A stretch of DNA of 64,000 nt from Promicromonospora thailandica (GTDB taxonomy: Bacteria; Actinomycetota; Actinomycetes; Actinomycetales; Cellulomonadaceae). The position numbers and the translations under genes were made by a program. Location: NCBI RefSeq assembly GCF_024171955.1, contig NZ_JAMTCS010000012.1:124001-188000 (forward strand), in the 5' to 3' direction. Of the stretch, positions 33,326 to 42,546 are shown in pieces (position 1 is the first letter of the stretch; each line of letters opens with the position of its first letter). The notes below the pieces were generated by a model. That model was given only the letters and a program-made list of their open reading frames with translations. It was not told the origin of the DNA and made no database searches.

Positions 33326-36300
33326 GTGCCATCGCAGACCCACGACGACGCCCGACCCCTGAACGGCATGAACGACAAGGGCCACACCGCTGACGCGGCG
33401 GAGGCGGCCCGCGCCGCCCGCGAGCAGGCGGAGGCCCGCGCGGCCCAGGAGGCCGAACGCCGCCGGGCCGAGAGCGAGGAGCGGCGCAAGGCCGCGCTGC
33501 GGGAGGCCGACAGCGCCGCCGCGGCCGCGCGCGACGCCGTCGCCGACGCGCTGCGCACGGTGGTGCACGGCGCGGTCGACACGACCACCCGCCGGCGCGC
33601 CGAGTACTCCACGGACGCGTCCAACTACCGCGTGGTCCCCGAGGCTGTCGTCTTCCCGGAGAGCACCGACGACGTCGTCGCGGCCCTCGGCGTGCTGCGC
33701 GAACTCGGCGTGCCGGTCACGGCCCGGGGCGCGGGGACGTCGGTGGCGGGCAACTCCGTGGGGCCCGGTGTCGTGCTCGACCTGGGCCGGCACCTGAACC
33801 GCGTGCTGGACGTCGACCCGGAGCGAGGCACGGCCCGCGTCCAGCCGGGCACGGTCATGTCCACCCTCCAGGTCGCGGCGAAGCCGCACGGCCTGCGCTT
33901 CGGACCCGACCCGAGCACGCAGAACCGCGCGACCCTCGGCGGCATGATCGGCAACAACGCGTGCGGCCCGCACGCGGTCGCCTACGGACGGACGGCGGAC
34001 AACGTGGTGTCGCTCGACGTGGTCGACGGCACCGGACGGCGGTTCACCGCGGCCTCGGGCGACCCGGACTTCGCGGCCGTGCCTGGCCTCAAGGAGCTGG
34101 TCCGGGAGAACCTCGCGCTGATCCGCACGGAGTTCGGGCGGTTCGGGCGCCAGGTCTCGGGCTACTCGCTGGAGCACCTGCTGCCCGAGAACGGGTCCCA
34201 CCTCGCCCGCGCCCTGGTGGGCACCGAGGGCACGCTCGTCACCGTCCTGGAGGCGGAGCTCGACCTGGTCGAGACGCCCGGCGCGCCCACGCTCGTCGTG
34301 CTCGGCTACCCCGACATGGCCACGGCCGCGGACGACGTCCCCCGCCTGCTGGACCACAAGCCGCTCGCGATCGAGGGGCTCGACGCGCGGCTCGTCGACG
34401 TCGTGCGGCGGGCCAAGGGGGCGACCTCGGTGCCGCCGCTGCCCGGCGCGGACGACCCGGGCGTCACCGGCTGGCTCATGATCGAGGTGGGCGGCTCGTC
34501 GCAGGCCGAGGCCCTGGGCCGCGCGGACGCGATCGTCGCCGCGGCCACCGCGCTCGACTCGATGGTGCTGCCCGCCGGTCCCGACGCCACCAAGATGTGG
34601 CAGATCCGGGCCGACGGCGCGGGCCTCGCCGGCCGCACGCCCGCGGGCGAGCAGGCGTGGCCCGGCTGGGAGGACTCGGCGGTGCCGCCCGAGAAGCTGG
34701 GCCCGTACCTGCGCGACCTCCAGGCCCTCATGGACCGGTACGGCGTGGACGGCCTGCCCTACGGGCACTTCGGCGACGGCTGCGTGCACCTGCGGATCGA
34801 CATCCCGCTGGAGGCGTCGGGCTCGGTGCTGCGCACCTTCATGATCGAGGCGGCCGAGCTCGTGGCGAGCTACGGCGGGTCGCTGTCCGGCGAGCACGGC
34901 GACGGGCGCGCCCGCTCGGAGCTGCTGCCGCTGATCTACTCGCCCGAGGCCATCGCGCTGATGGAGCGGTTCAAGGCCCTGTTCGACCCGAAGGACCTGC
35001 TCAACCCGGGCGTCGTCGTGCGGCCGAACGCCGTGGACGCGGACCTGCGCCGGCCCGCCGCGGCCCCCGTGCGCACGAAGCTGCCCCTGGTGGGCAAGGG
35101 CACCGGGCACGGTGTGCGGCGCAAGGCCGGGTACGAGGGCTTCTCCTTCGCGCACGACCACAACGACCTCACCACGGCGGTGCACCGCTGCGTGGGCGTG
35201 GGCAAGTGCCGGGCCGACACGTCGGCGTCGGGCGGCTTCATGTGCCCGAGCTACCAGGCCACCAAGGACGAGAAGGATGTGACGCGCGGGCGCGCCCGCG
35301 TGCTGCAGGAGGCGGTCAACGGCACCCTCGTCGGCGGGCTGTCCGCGCCCGAGGTGCGCGAGTCGCTCGACCTGTGCCTGTCGTGCAAGGCGTGCTCCAG
35401 CGACTGCCCGGCCGGCGTGGACATGGCGCAGTACAAGTCGGAGGTGCTGTACCGCACCTACCGCGGCAAGCTGCGGCCCGTCGACCACTACGCCCTGGGC
35501 TGGCTGCCGCGCTGGGCGCGCCTCGCCGGCGCCGTCCCCGAGCTGGTCAACGGCCTGCTGGGCGTGAAGTGGATCGGCAAGGCCGTGCTGTGGGCCGGGG
35601 GCATGGACACGCGGCGCTCGATGCCGCGGTTCGCCGAGGTGCCGTTCCGGCAGTGGTGGGCGCGCGGCGGCGCGACGCACGGCGTGCCCGGCCTGCCCGT
35701 CACGACCGAGGAGGGGCTGGGCGTCCCCGGGCGCGAGGGCGCGACCGCCGCGCGGCTCGCGACCAAGCCCAAGGTGGTCCTGTGGACGGACTCGTTCAGC
35801 GACGCCCTGTCGCCGACCGTGCCGCAGGCCGCGCTCAAGGTGCTGAGCTCGGCCGGGTTCGACGTGATCGTGCCCGACGAGCAGGCGTGCTGCGGCCTCA
35901 CCTGGATCTCGACCGGGCAGCTCGACGGCGCGCGGCGGCGGCTCCTCAAGCTCCTGGAGGTGCTCGGCCCGTACGCGGTGAACGGCATCCCGATCATGGG
36001 GCTGGAGCCGTCCTGCACCGCGGTGCTGCGCTCGGACCTGCTCGACCTGTTCCCGGACGACCCGCGGGCGCAGGCCGTGGCGCGCATGACGCGGACGGCG
36101 GCGGAGCTGCTCACCTCGGACGACGTGCCCGCCGACTGGGAGATGCCCTCGCTCGCCGACGTGTCGGCGGTGGTGCAGCCGCACTGCCACCAGCACTCGG
36201 TGATGGGCTACGAGGCCGACCAGGCGCTGCTCGAGAAGGGCGGCGCGCAGATCGAGGTGCTGGCGGGCTGCTGCGGTCTGGCGGGCAACTTCGGCATGCA

Positions 36301-36478
36301 GAAGGGGCACTACGAGACGTCGGTGGCGGTGGCGGAGAACGCCCTGCTGCCCGCGCTCCGCGCGGCCGGGCCGGGCACCACCTACCTGGCCGACGGCTTC
36401 TCGTGCCGCACCCAGGCGCTCGACCTGATGGGCGTGGAGGGCACGTCGCTGCTGGAGGTCATCGCGGACCGGCTGTAG
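33326..36478 (+). CDS. FAD-linked oxidoreductase with C-terminal Fe-S (CCG) domain
   Basis: A 1050-residue flavoprotein of the D-2-hydroxyacid dehydrogenase (GlcD/YdiJ) class. After an Ala/Glu/Arg-rich coiled-coil start (about 20-75), it shows the FAD-binding PCMH domain (GVPVTARGAGTSVAGNSVGP, GNNACGPHAVAYGR). The FAD-oxidase C domain follows with GHFGDGCVHLRID and SGEHGDGRARSELLP. A ferredoxin-like segment with LCLSCKACSSDCPAGVDM is next, then CCG-type cysteine clusters (DEQACCGLTWISTG, QPHCHQHSV, GCCGLAGNFG). The likely reaction is oxidation of a 2-hydroxyacid such as D-lactate or D-2-hydroxyglutarate, passing electrons to the Fe-S part. ATG 33368 is an alternative start. Confidence 0.92.
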   Translation: MPSQTHDDARPLNGMNDKGHTADAAEAARAAREQAEARAAQEAERRRAESEERRKAALREADSAAAAARDAVADALRTVVHGAVDTTTRRRAEYSTDASNYRVVPEAVVFPESTDDVVAALGVLRELGVPVTARGAGTSVAGNSVGPGVVLDLGRHLNRVLDVDPERGTARVQPGTVMSTLQVAAKPHGLRFGPDPSTQNRATLGGMIGNNACGPHAVAYGRTADNVVSLDVVDGTGRRFTAASGDPDFAAVPGLKELVRENLALIRTEFGRFGRQVSGYSLEHLLPENGSHLARALVGTEGTLVTVLEAELDLVETPGAPTLVVLGYPDMATAADDVPRLLDHKPLAIEGLDARLVDVVRRAKGATSVPPLPGADDPGVTGWLMIEVGGSSQAEALGRADAIVAAATALDSMVLPAGPDATKMWQIRADGAGLAGRTPAGEQAWPGWEDSAVPPEKLGPYLRDLQALMDRYGVDGLPYGHFGDGCVHLRIDIPLEASGSVLRTFMIEAAELVASYGGSLSGEHGDGRARSELLPLIYSPEAIALMERFKALFDPKDLLNPGVVVRPNAVDADLRRPAAAPVRTKLPLVGKGTGHGVRRKAGYEGFSFAHDHNDLTTAVHRCVGVGKCRADTSASGGFMCPSYQATKDEKDVTRGRARVLQEAVNGTLVGGLSAPEVRESLDLCLSCKACSSDCPAGVDMAQYKSEVLYRTYRGKLRPVDHYALGWLPRWARLAGAVPELVNGLLGVKWIGKAVLWAGGMDTRRSMPRFAEVPFRQWWARGGATHGVPGLPVTTEEGLGVPGREGATAARLATKPKVVLWTDSFSDALSPTVPQAALKVLSSAGFDVIVPDEQACCGLTWISTGQLDGARRRLLKLLEVLGPYAVNGIPIMGLEPSCTAVLRSDLLDLFPDDPRAQAVARMTRTAAELLTSDDVPADWEMPSLADVSAVVQPHCHQHSVMGYEADQALLEKGGAQIEVLAGCCGLAGNFGMQKGHYETSVAVAENALLPALRAAGPGTTYLADGFSCRTQALDLMGVEGTSLLEVIADRL

Positions 36479-36598
36479 CCCCCGACCTGCGGCGGAGGAC
36501 TGTCGTCCGGCAGGGGGAGGCGGTTCCGCCGGCCGGGTGATCCGCTCGCCCGGCGTGCCGAGCAGGATGGGAGCACAGCCGAGACGAAGGAGACTCCC

Positions 36599-37912
36599 AT
36601 GCAACGCACGCGCACGACGCGCCGGGCGACGATCGCCCTGGGGACGACGCTGGCGCTGGCGGCCCCGCTGACGCTGGCCGGCACCGCCCAGGCGGCGGAC
36701 GTCGCCGACCCGGCGGCCGTCACCGCCCCGGACGCGACCCTGTCCGCGACGGTGGCCGACGCCGCCCGCACGGCCCAGCGCGACCTCGCCCAGGCCCGGA
36801 CCCTGGCGCAGGGGCCGGGCCGTCCGGGTCATCCCGGCAGGCCGGGCGGTCCCGAGCTCGACGCGGCCCTCGAGGACCTGGTGGCGGACGGAGCGATCGC
36901 GGTGACGGCGCGCGTGGAGACGGCGTCCGGCACGTGGAGCGGCGCCGCCGGGACCCGGGAGCGCGAGGGGCGCGCGCCGGCGCGCACGCACGACCGGTTC
37001 CGGGTGGCGAGCAACACCAAGCCGATGGTGGCCACGCTCGTCATGCAGGAGGTCGAGAAGGGCACCTGGACGCTCGACACCCCGGTCGACGACGTGCTGC
37101 CGGGGGTCATGCCCGAGGGGGTGACCATCGAGCAGCTGCTGAGCCACCGCTCGGGCGCCCCGACCGCCACGGACTGGATCCTCGCCTCGCGGGTCACCGA
37201 CCCGAGCTCGTTCGACGAGGTGTTCGCAGTGATGGGCCAGGAGGTCACCGACGCCGACCACGTCGAGGCGCTGCAGTCGGCGCCGTGGACGAACGAGCCG
37301 GGCGCGGGCTTCTCCTACTCCAACGCGGGCTACGTGGTGCTCGGCATGATGCTGGAGGAGGTCACCGGACGCAGCGTCGAGAGCCTGCTGCGGCACCGCG
37401 TGTTCGGCCCGGCGGGCATGCGGCAGAGCGCCTACCCGGACGACCCGGGGGCGTGGGGGCCGTTCCTGCACGAGGCGGCGTACACGGGACCCGAGGGCGC
37501 CGGCTGGTACGACCTGGACCACTGGGACCCGAGCCTGTTCGCCTCCGCCGGAGCCGTCACCAGCACCACGGAGGACCTCGCGGACTTCAACCAGGCGCTC
37601 CTGACCGGACGCCTCGTGGCGGCGGAGACGGTCGCGGACATGGTCGAGCCGCGCACGGTGGACCAGGAGCTGTTCCCGGACTACGGCCTGGGCGTCTACC
37701 GCGTGCCGGACCCCTGCCTGCCCGGGGAGTGGCTCTACGGGCACGACGGCGCCTCGTACGGCACGCAGTCGATCAACCTGGCCTCGCCCGACGGCGAGCG
37801 GCAGCTCACCATCGGCATCACGGGCCGCGACCTGGCCTACCCGTACTACACCGACGAGCCGCTCTACGACCCGACGAACCTGATGGTGCTCCTCATGCAG
37901 GAGACCTGCTGA
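36599..37912 (+). CDS. Secreted serine hydrolase, beta-lactamase class C family
   Basis: A 437-residue exported protein with a signal peptide (TIALGTTLALAAPLTLAGTA, cleavage near AQA|A). A linker with GPGRPGHPGRPGG precedes the penicillin-binding fold. Active-site motifs are the nucleophile S-x-x-K in VASNTKPMV, Y-x-N in FSYSNAGY, and HDG in YGHDGASYG (the KTG equivalent). This group covers D-Ala-D-Ala carboxypeptidases and esterases; true beta-lactamase activity cannot be judged. The 120-bp upstream gap and an AAGGAG site precede ATG 36599. Confidence 0.92.
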   Translation: MQRTRTTRRATIALGTTLALAAPLTLAGTAQAADVADPAAVTAPDATLSATVADAARTAQRDLAQARTLAQGPGRPGHPGRPGGPELDAALEDLVADGAIAVTARVETASGTWSGAAGTREREGRAPARTHDRFRVASNTKPMVATLVMQEVEKGTWTLDTPVDDVLPGVMPEGVTIEQLLSHRSGAPTATDWILASRVTDPSSFDEVFAVMGQEVTDADHVEALQSAPWTNEPGAGFSYSNAGYVVLGMMLEEVTGRSVESLLRHRVFGPAGMRQSAYPDDPGAWGPFLHEAAYTGPEGAGWYDLDHWDPSLFASAGAVTSTTEDLADFNQALLTGRLVAAETVADMVEPRTVDQELFPDYGLGVYRVPDPCLPGEWLYGHDGASYGTQSINLASPDGERQLTIGITGRDLAYPYYTDEPLYDPTNLMVLLMQETC

Positions 37913-37921
37913 CGGGCCACC

Positions 37922-38075
37922 TCACTCCAGCCACTCGGTCTCGAACCGGTCGTTCGCGTGGATGTGGACGGCCTCGTAGAGGTCCGCGCCGAGGGTGCGG
38001 AACTTGTGGGGCACCATCGCCTCGACCACGAGGATCTGCCCGCCGACGGCCTCGAGCTCCTCACCCGCGACGCCG
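37922..38075 (-). pseudogene. C-terminal remnant of a cupin-domain protein
   Basis: The minus-strand frame ends in GGQILVVEAMVPHKFRTLGA and LYEAVHIHANDRFETEWLE then TGA. This is the second half of a small cupin (conserved metal His in PHKF, ending with the usual I-H-x-x-x-R-F-x-T-E-W-L-E). The first half, with the HxH metal site, is missing. Upstream of the remnant the frame runs into the palindromic repeat at 38097-38156 and the nitroreductase promoter. The gene therefore appears truncated by a deletion or insertion. Confidence 0.7.
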
Positions 38076-38096
38076 CCACAACTTCGTTCGTGCCAC

Positions 38097-38156
38097 GCCG
38101 AACGTAGGGTTCGTCGGCGCATGCCCCGCCATGAGCCGACGAACCCTACGTTCGGC
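38097..38156. repeat. Palindromic repeat element (family also in tilS)
   Basis: A perfect 22-bp inverted repeat: left arm 38097-38118, right arm 38135-38156, core CGAACGTAGGGTTCGTCGG, with a 16-bp spacer. A diverged copy lies at 57956-58011. It lies between a cupin remnant and the nitroreductase gene. Confidence 0.9.
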
Positions 38157-38201
38157 GGCCGGCGGCGGGGGTGGGTGGTGGGTGGCGGGCAGAATGTGCG
38201 C

Positions 38202-38807
38202 ATGGAGTTTCAGGAGGTCGTGCGCAGGCGGCGGATGCACCGGCGGTTCACGGGCGAGCCCGTACCGGCGGAGGCCGTCGACCGGATCACCCGCAACGCC
38301 GTGCGGGCGCCCAGCGCCGGGTTCAGCCAGGGCTGGGCGTTCGTCGTGCTGGAGGACGCCGCGGACCGGGACCGGTTCTGGGCGGCGTCCACGCCGGACA
38401 CCTCGCAGCGCGACATGGCGGCGTGGCTCGACGGGATGCGGACGGCACCGGTGCTCGTGCTGGCGCTGGCGTCCAAGGCGGCCTACCTGCGGCGGTACGC
38501 CGAGAAGGACAAGGGCTGGGAGGACCTCGACGAGGCCCGCTGGCCGGTCCCGTTCTGGCACGTCGACGTCGGCATGGCGTCGCTGCTCATGCTGCAGACC
38601 GCCGTCGACGAGGGCCTGGGGGCGTGCTTCTTCGGTGTGGCCCCGCCGCAGGTGCCGGCCGTGCGGGCCGAGCTCGGCATCCCGGACGAGTTCGAGATCA
38701 CGGGCGTCGTCGCCGTCGGGCACCCGGCGGAGGGCGGCGCGAAGGGCTCGCCCACCCGCCGCCGGCGCAAGCCCCTCGAGGAGGTCGTGCGCCGCGGCGG
38801 GTGGTGA
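38202..38807 (+). CDS. Nitroreductase-family FMN protein
   Basis: A 201-residue nitroreductase fold: VVRRRRMHRRFTGEPVPAEA at the N-terminus supplies the FMN-phosphate Arg residues, APSAGFSQGWAFVVLED follows, and FEITGVVAVGHPAEG near the C-terminus is typical. Such proteins reduce nitro compounds, quinones or other electrophiles with NAD(P)H, or handle F420-type flavins in actinobacteria. The substrate is unknown. The ATG at 38202 follows the repeat region by about 45 bp. It is convergent with the aldo/keto reductase. Confidence 0.88.
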   Translation: MEFQEVVRRRRMHRRFTGEPVPAEAVDRITRNAVRAPSAGFSQGWAFVVLEDAADRDRFWAASTPDTSQRDMAAWLDGMRTAPVLVLALASKAAYLRRYAEKDKGWEDLDEARWPVPFWHVDVGMASLLMLQTAVDEGLGACFFGVAPPQVPAVRAELGIPDEFEITGVVAVGHPAEGGAKGSPTRRRRKPLEEVVRRGGW

Positions 38808-38811
38808 GCCC

Positions 38812-39801
38812 TCACACCGCGTCGAGGCGGGCGCGCACGTCGTCGTCCAGCACGAGGTCGAGAGCGCCCAGCGCCTCGTCGAGCTGCGCCACGCTGCTCG
38901 CCCCGAACACGGGCACCACGGGGTGCTCGCCGCCCAGGAGCCACGCCAGCGCGACCTGGTTCGGCGTGGCACCCAGCTCGGCCGCCACCGCGCGCAGCGC
39001 CGCGACCCGGGCGCGCGACCCGGCGTGGTCCGCGCCGTCGTAGAACGGCTTGTCGTCCCGGACGAACACCCCCTGGTGCAGCGGCGAGTAGGCCAGCACG
39101 GTGAGGCCGGGACGCCCGTCCGTGCCGGTCGAGGCCGCGTAGTCGAGCAGCTCCGGCGTGGCCCAGCTGGTGCGGACCGGCTGCGGGCGCGGGTAGACGT
39201 AGCTGTGGCACTGCTGCACCGCGCCGTAGGGGGCGACGCCCAGCCGGGCCGCCGTCTCCCGCGCCTCCACGAGCCGCCACAGGGCCACGTTGGAGATGCC
39301 CGGGATGCCCACCAGGCCCTCGTCGACGAGCTTGCCGAACGCGCCGACCGTCTCCTCGAGCGGCGTCTCGCGGTCGTCGACGTGCCCGTAGAGCACGTCG
39401 ACGTGGTCGGTGCCCAGGTGGCGCAGGCTCTCGCGCGCCTCGGCGTCCACGGTCGACGCCGCGAGGCCCTGGTAGTTGGTGGGTGGGGTGGTCGACAGCG
39501 GCAGGTCCGGGTCCTTCTTCGCCGCGCCGAGCTTGGTCGCGATCCGCAGCTCGTCGCGGTTGCCCCGCGCGGCGAGCCAGCGGCCGATGACGTCCTCCGA
39601 GTCGCGGCCGTAGCCTCCGACCCAGGCGTTGTAGTTGTTCGCCGTGTCGAGGAACGTGCCCCCGGCCTCGACGAAGCGGTCGAGGATCGCGAACGACGTC
39701 TCCTCGTCGGTGCGGGTCCCCATGTACATGGTGCCGAGGCACAGGGCGGACACCTCGAACGACGTGTGCCCGTTGTCCAGCGTGCGGTACTGCATGGTCA
39801 C
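38812..39801 (-). CDS. Aldo/keto reductase
   Basis: A 329-residue NADPH-dependent TIM-barrel reductase. The tetrad is visible as Asp and Tyr in FLDTANNYNAWVGG, Lys in RIATKLGA and His in VLYGHVDDRE. The NADP-binding end VVPVFGASSVAQLDEAL is also present. It is divergent from a MocR-type regulator with about 85 bp between starts; MocR proteins commonly regulate a neighbouring divergent gene. A pyridoxal-reducing role is possible because many MocR regulators respond to vitamin B6, but this is inference. Confidence 0.9.
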   Translation of the reverse strand: MTMQYRTLDNGHTSFEVSALCLGTMYMGTRTDEETSFAILDRFVEAGGTFLDTANNYNAWVGGYGRDSEDVIGRWLAARGNRDELRIATKLGAAKKDPDLPLSTTPPTNYQGLAASTVDAEARESLRHLGTDHVDVLYGHVDDRETPLEETVGAFGKLVDEGLVGIPGISNVALWRLVEARETAARLGVAPYGAVQQCHSYVYPRPQPVRTSWATPELLDYAASTGTDGRPGLTVLAYSPLHQGVFVRDDKPFYDGADHAGSRARVAALRAVAAELGATPNQVALAWLLGGEHPVVPVFGASSVAQLDEALGALDLVLDDDVRARLDAV

Positions 39802-39862
39802 TCCTCCTGCCGGTGCGGCGGGTGTCTCCCGCTCCCGGCCCGCACCACGCTAGGACGAGATC

Positions 39863-39904
39863 GGTCTGGTGCTACGGTCCAATGGCATGGGGCCAGACCA
39901 GACC
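39863..39904. promoter_or_regulatory. Candidate MocR operator between AKR and MocR genes
   Basis: GGTCTGGT (39863-39870) is inverted relative to ACCAGACC (39897-39904), and a second CCAGACC lies at 39893-39899. TACGGT at 39873-39878 could be a -10 box for a leaderless mocR transcript starting at ATG 39887. The repeats flank the start codon, a position expected for autoregulation. Confidence 0.5.
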
Positions 39905-41350
39905 AATTCCGCCGCCGACGTGCTGGTCGCCCTCGCGCCCGGGCTGGGCACGCTGCGCCGCCGCCTGGAGGACGCCCTGCTGGAGGGCATCGTCTCCGGG
40001 CGCCTCGCGCCGGGCACCGCGCTGCCGCCCAGCCGGGCGCTCGCGGACGCCCTCGGCATCTCGCGCTGGGTGGTCACCGAGACCTACGGGCACCTCGTGG
40101 GCAAGGGGATCCTCGAGGCCCGGACGGGCGCGGCCACGCGGGTGTCGGCCACCGCCCGGGCCGGTGCGGCCGCCGACGTCCGGCGCGCCGAGACGCCCCG
40201 GCCCGAGCGGGCGCCCCGGCGGGCGGAGCACGACCTCGCACCCGGCGTGCCCGACCTGCGGCACGTGCCCCGCGAGGCGTGGGTGCGCGCCGTCCGCGAC
40301 GCGCTCGCGGGGGCCACCAACCAGGACCTGGGCGGTCAGCCGCCCGCCGGGCACCCGGCGGCGCGTACGGCGGTGGCGACCCACCTGCGCCGGGCGCGCG
40401 TGGTGGCCGGGGGCGACGCCGCCGTGGTGCTGACCCGCGGCGCGACGGACGGCATGTCCCGCGTCGCCGTCGCGCTCGCCGCGGCCGGGCACACCCACCT
40501 GCTCGTCGAGGACCCGAGCTGGGCGCCCCTGCGCGACGTCGCGGCCGCGGCCGGCCTGGTCCCCGTGCCCGTCCCCGTGGACGACGACGGCGTGTCCGCC
40601 GACCGGCTGCGTGCCGCGGCCGCCCGGACGGGCGCCCGCGCCGTGCTGCTCACGCCGGCGCACCAGTTCCCGCTGGGCGCGGTGCTGTCCGACGACCGCC
40701 GTGCCGCCGTCGTCGACTGGGCGCGGGAGGTGGACGGCCTGGTGGTCGAGGACGACTACGACGCCGAGTTCCGCTACGACCGCCGGCCCGTGCCCGCGCT
40801 GCAGGGTCTGGACCCGGACCGGGTGCTGCTGCTCGGCTCGACGAGCAAGACGCTGGCGCCCGCGTTCGGCATCGGCTGGATGGCCGTGCCCGAGCGGTGG
40901 CGGGCCGCCGTCCTGGAGGCGTCCGTGCGTCGGGGCCCTTCCCCGGGGCCCGCGACCGTGGACCAGCTCGCGCTCGCGCGGTTCCTCGGCGACGGCTCGT
41001 ACGCGCGCCACCTGCGTGCGGCCCGCACCCGCTACTCCCGGCGCCGGGCCGCGCTGCTGGCCGCGCTCGACGAGGCGCTGCCCGGCGCGCGGGTGGGCGG
41101 CATCGCGGCGGGCATGCACGTGACCGTGGACCTCGCCGGGGTGCGGCTCGACGGCGGGCACCCGCCGGACGCCGCCGCCGTCGTGCGGGAGGCGGCCGCG
41201 CGGGAGGTCGCCGTGGCCGACCTCCGCCGGTACCAGGCGGTGCCGCCGGCCCGGTCGACGACGCTCGTCGTCGGCTACGGGAACCTGGCGGACGCGCGTG
41301 TCGGGGCCGCGGTGCGCGGCCTGCGGGCCGCGGTCCTCGCGGCGCGCTGA
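39887..41350 (+). CDS. MocR-type regulator (GntR winged helix fused to aminotransferase-like domain)
   Basis: A 487-residue protein. The N-terminal GntR winged helix (about 12-90) contains LPPSRALADALGISRWVVTE. The C-terminal type I aminotransferase-like domain binds PLP: ILTPAHQFPLG-like TPAHQFPLGAVLS, VVEDDYDAEFRYDRRPVPAL, and the Schiff-base Lys in STSKTLAPAFGIGW. Such regulators sense PLP or an amine substrate. ATG 39887 is chosen because translation may begin at the transcript start; an in-frame ATG lies at 39869. It is divergent from the aldo/keto reductase, its likely target. Confidence 0.9.
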   Translation: MGPDQTNSAADVLVALAPGLGTLRRRLEDALLEGIVSGRLAPGTALPPSRALADALGISRWVVTETYGHLVGKGILEARTGAATRVSATARAGAAADVRRAETPRPERAPRRAEHDLAPGVPDLRHVPREAWVRAVRDALAGATNQDLGGQPPAGHPAARTAVATHLRRARVVAGGDAAVVLTRGATDGMSRVAVALAAAGHTHLLVEDPSWAPLRDVAAAAGLVPVPVPVDDDGVSADRLRAAAARTGARAVLLTPAHQFPLGAVLSDDRRAAVVDWAREVDGLVVEDDYDAEFRYDRRPVPALQGLDPDRVLLLGSTSKTLAPAFGIGWMAVPERWRAAVLEASVRRGPSPGPATVDQLALARFLGDGSYARHLRAARTRYSRRRAALLAALDEALPGARVGGIAAGMHVTVDLAGVRLDGGHPPDAAAVVREAAAREVAVADLRRYQAVPPARSTTLVVGYGNLADARVGAAVRGLRAAVLAAR

Positions 41351-41360
41351 CGCCGCGGCG

Positions 41361-42503
41361 TCACGGCTCCTGGGAGACCAGGTCCGAGATGGTCCGGTGC
41401 AGGCCCTGCACGTCGCCGCGCTCGTGCGCGAGCAGCCAGGACGCGATCTGGTCCGACGCCTCGACGACGGCGGTCGCACGCGGGACCCGGCGCTCGTGGA
41501 ACTCCGCCCACAGGTCGTCGGTGAGGGCGTCGTACCGGGTCAGCACGTCACCCAGGACCACGGCGTCCTCCAGCGCCTGGGCCGCGCCCTGCGCCACGGT
41601 GGGCGGGCAGGAGTGGGCGGCGTCGCCGATCACCACCACGCGCCCCCGGTTCCACGGCGCGGGCACCAGGTGGCTCGTGAACCACGTGTAGTGCACGTGC
41701 TGGACACCCTGCTCGAGCTGGGCGCGGATGTCGTTCCAGTGCGCGCCGTACGGACGCGCCTTCTCGGCCATGATCCGGGACCCCTCGGCGGCGGTGAGGC
41801 CCTGCCGGTCCTGCTTGTCCTCGACCAGGTAGGCGTACATCGTGTCCGGGCCGGTGGGGCAGAAGCCCGCGATGTACGAGGGCCCGCCGAACACGAGCTC
41901 CGTGTGGTCGGCGCCCGCCGGGCGCCGCACGAACGCCCGGAAGATCCCCATGCCGTTCGGCTCCGGCCGGGTACCGATGCCGATCAGCTCCCGCACGGTG
42001 GATCCGAGCCCGTCCGCGCCGACGACGAGGCCGTGGGTCACCTGCTCGGCGCCGCCGGCGGTCGCGAGGGTGAGCGTGACGGCGTCGTCGGCCTGGGTCA
42101 GCGCCGTGACCCGGGTGCCGAACCGGACCGTCGCGCCCGCGGAGCGCGCGCGGGCCAGCAGGATCTCGGCCAGGTCCGGGCGGTACATGCCCGCCGTCGC
42201 GGGATAGTCCGGGCCGCCCATCGCGTTGTCGGGCATCTCGGCGACCAGGGGCGCCTCGGGCCCCGGCGCGCGGATGCCGGTCACGTCGAACGAGAAGGAC
42301 CGGCCGCGCACCTGCTCCCAGACCCCGAGCCGGTCGAGCGCGCGCAGCGCGTTGCCCTGCAGCGTGATCCCGGACCCCAGGGCGGCGAGGTCGGGCTGGG
42401 CCTCGTACACGACCACGGTGGTGCCGGCCTCGGCCAGCAGGATGGCGGTGGCGAGCCCGGAGGCCCCCGCTCCGACGATCCCGACGTCCTGCACAGCGCT
42501 CAC
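41361..42503 (-). CDS. FAD-dependent monooxygenase (PHBH/UbiH-like)
   Basis: A 380-residue class A flavin monooxygenase. It has the dinucleotide-binding VGIVGAGASGLATAILLAEA at the start, the middle GLVVGADGLGSTVRELIG (DG motif) and the second FAD motif VVVIGDAAHSCPPTVAQGAA. Such enzymes hydroxylate aromatic substrates using NAD(P)H. GTG 42503 has an AGGGAG site and starts at the Rossmann fold; the longer frame to 42545 adds no domain. It stands alone, between mocR and cofC, so the substrate is not indicated. Confidence 0.9.
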   Translation of the reverse strand: MSAVQDVGIVGAGASGLATAILLAEAGTTVVVYEAQPDLAALGSGITLQGNALRALDRLGVWEQVRGRSFSFDVTGIRAPGPEAPLVAEMPDNAMGGPDYPATAGMYRPDLAEILLARARSAGATVRFGTRVTALTQADDAVTLTLATAGGAEQVTHGLVVGADGLGSTVRELIGIGTRPEPNGMGIFRAFVRRPAGADHTELVFGGPSYIAGFCPTGPDTMYAYLVEDKQDRQGLTAAEGSRIMAEKARPYGAHWNDIRAQLEQGVQHVHYTWFTSHLVPAPWNRGRVVVIGDAAHSCPPTVAQGAAQALEDAVVLGDVLTRYDALTDDLWAEFHERRVPRATAVVEASDQIASWLLAHERGDVQGLHRTISDLVSQEP

Positions 42504-42546
42504 GGTGACTCCCTGGGGGCAGACGAACCTCGCAACACCGTGCAAA

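Noticed and set aside
33227-37744. Open frame of 1505 codons on the minus strand opposite the FAD oxidoreductase and serine hydrolase
   Set aside because: It is antisense to two genes with clear family motifs; its translation is His/Arg/Val/Gly-rich without domains, as expected for the complementary frame of high-GC codons.
37995-38201. N-terminal extension of the nitroreductase up to 37995
   Set aside because: It would translate the palindromic repeat and the complement of the cupin remnant; the nitroreductase domain begins at ATG 38202.
36934-41691. Open frame of 1585 codons on the plus strand through several genes
   Set aside because: It is out of frame with the serine hydrolase, nitroreductase and MocR genes and crosses a minus-strand gene; no domain is visible.
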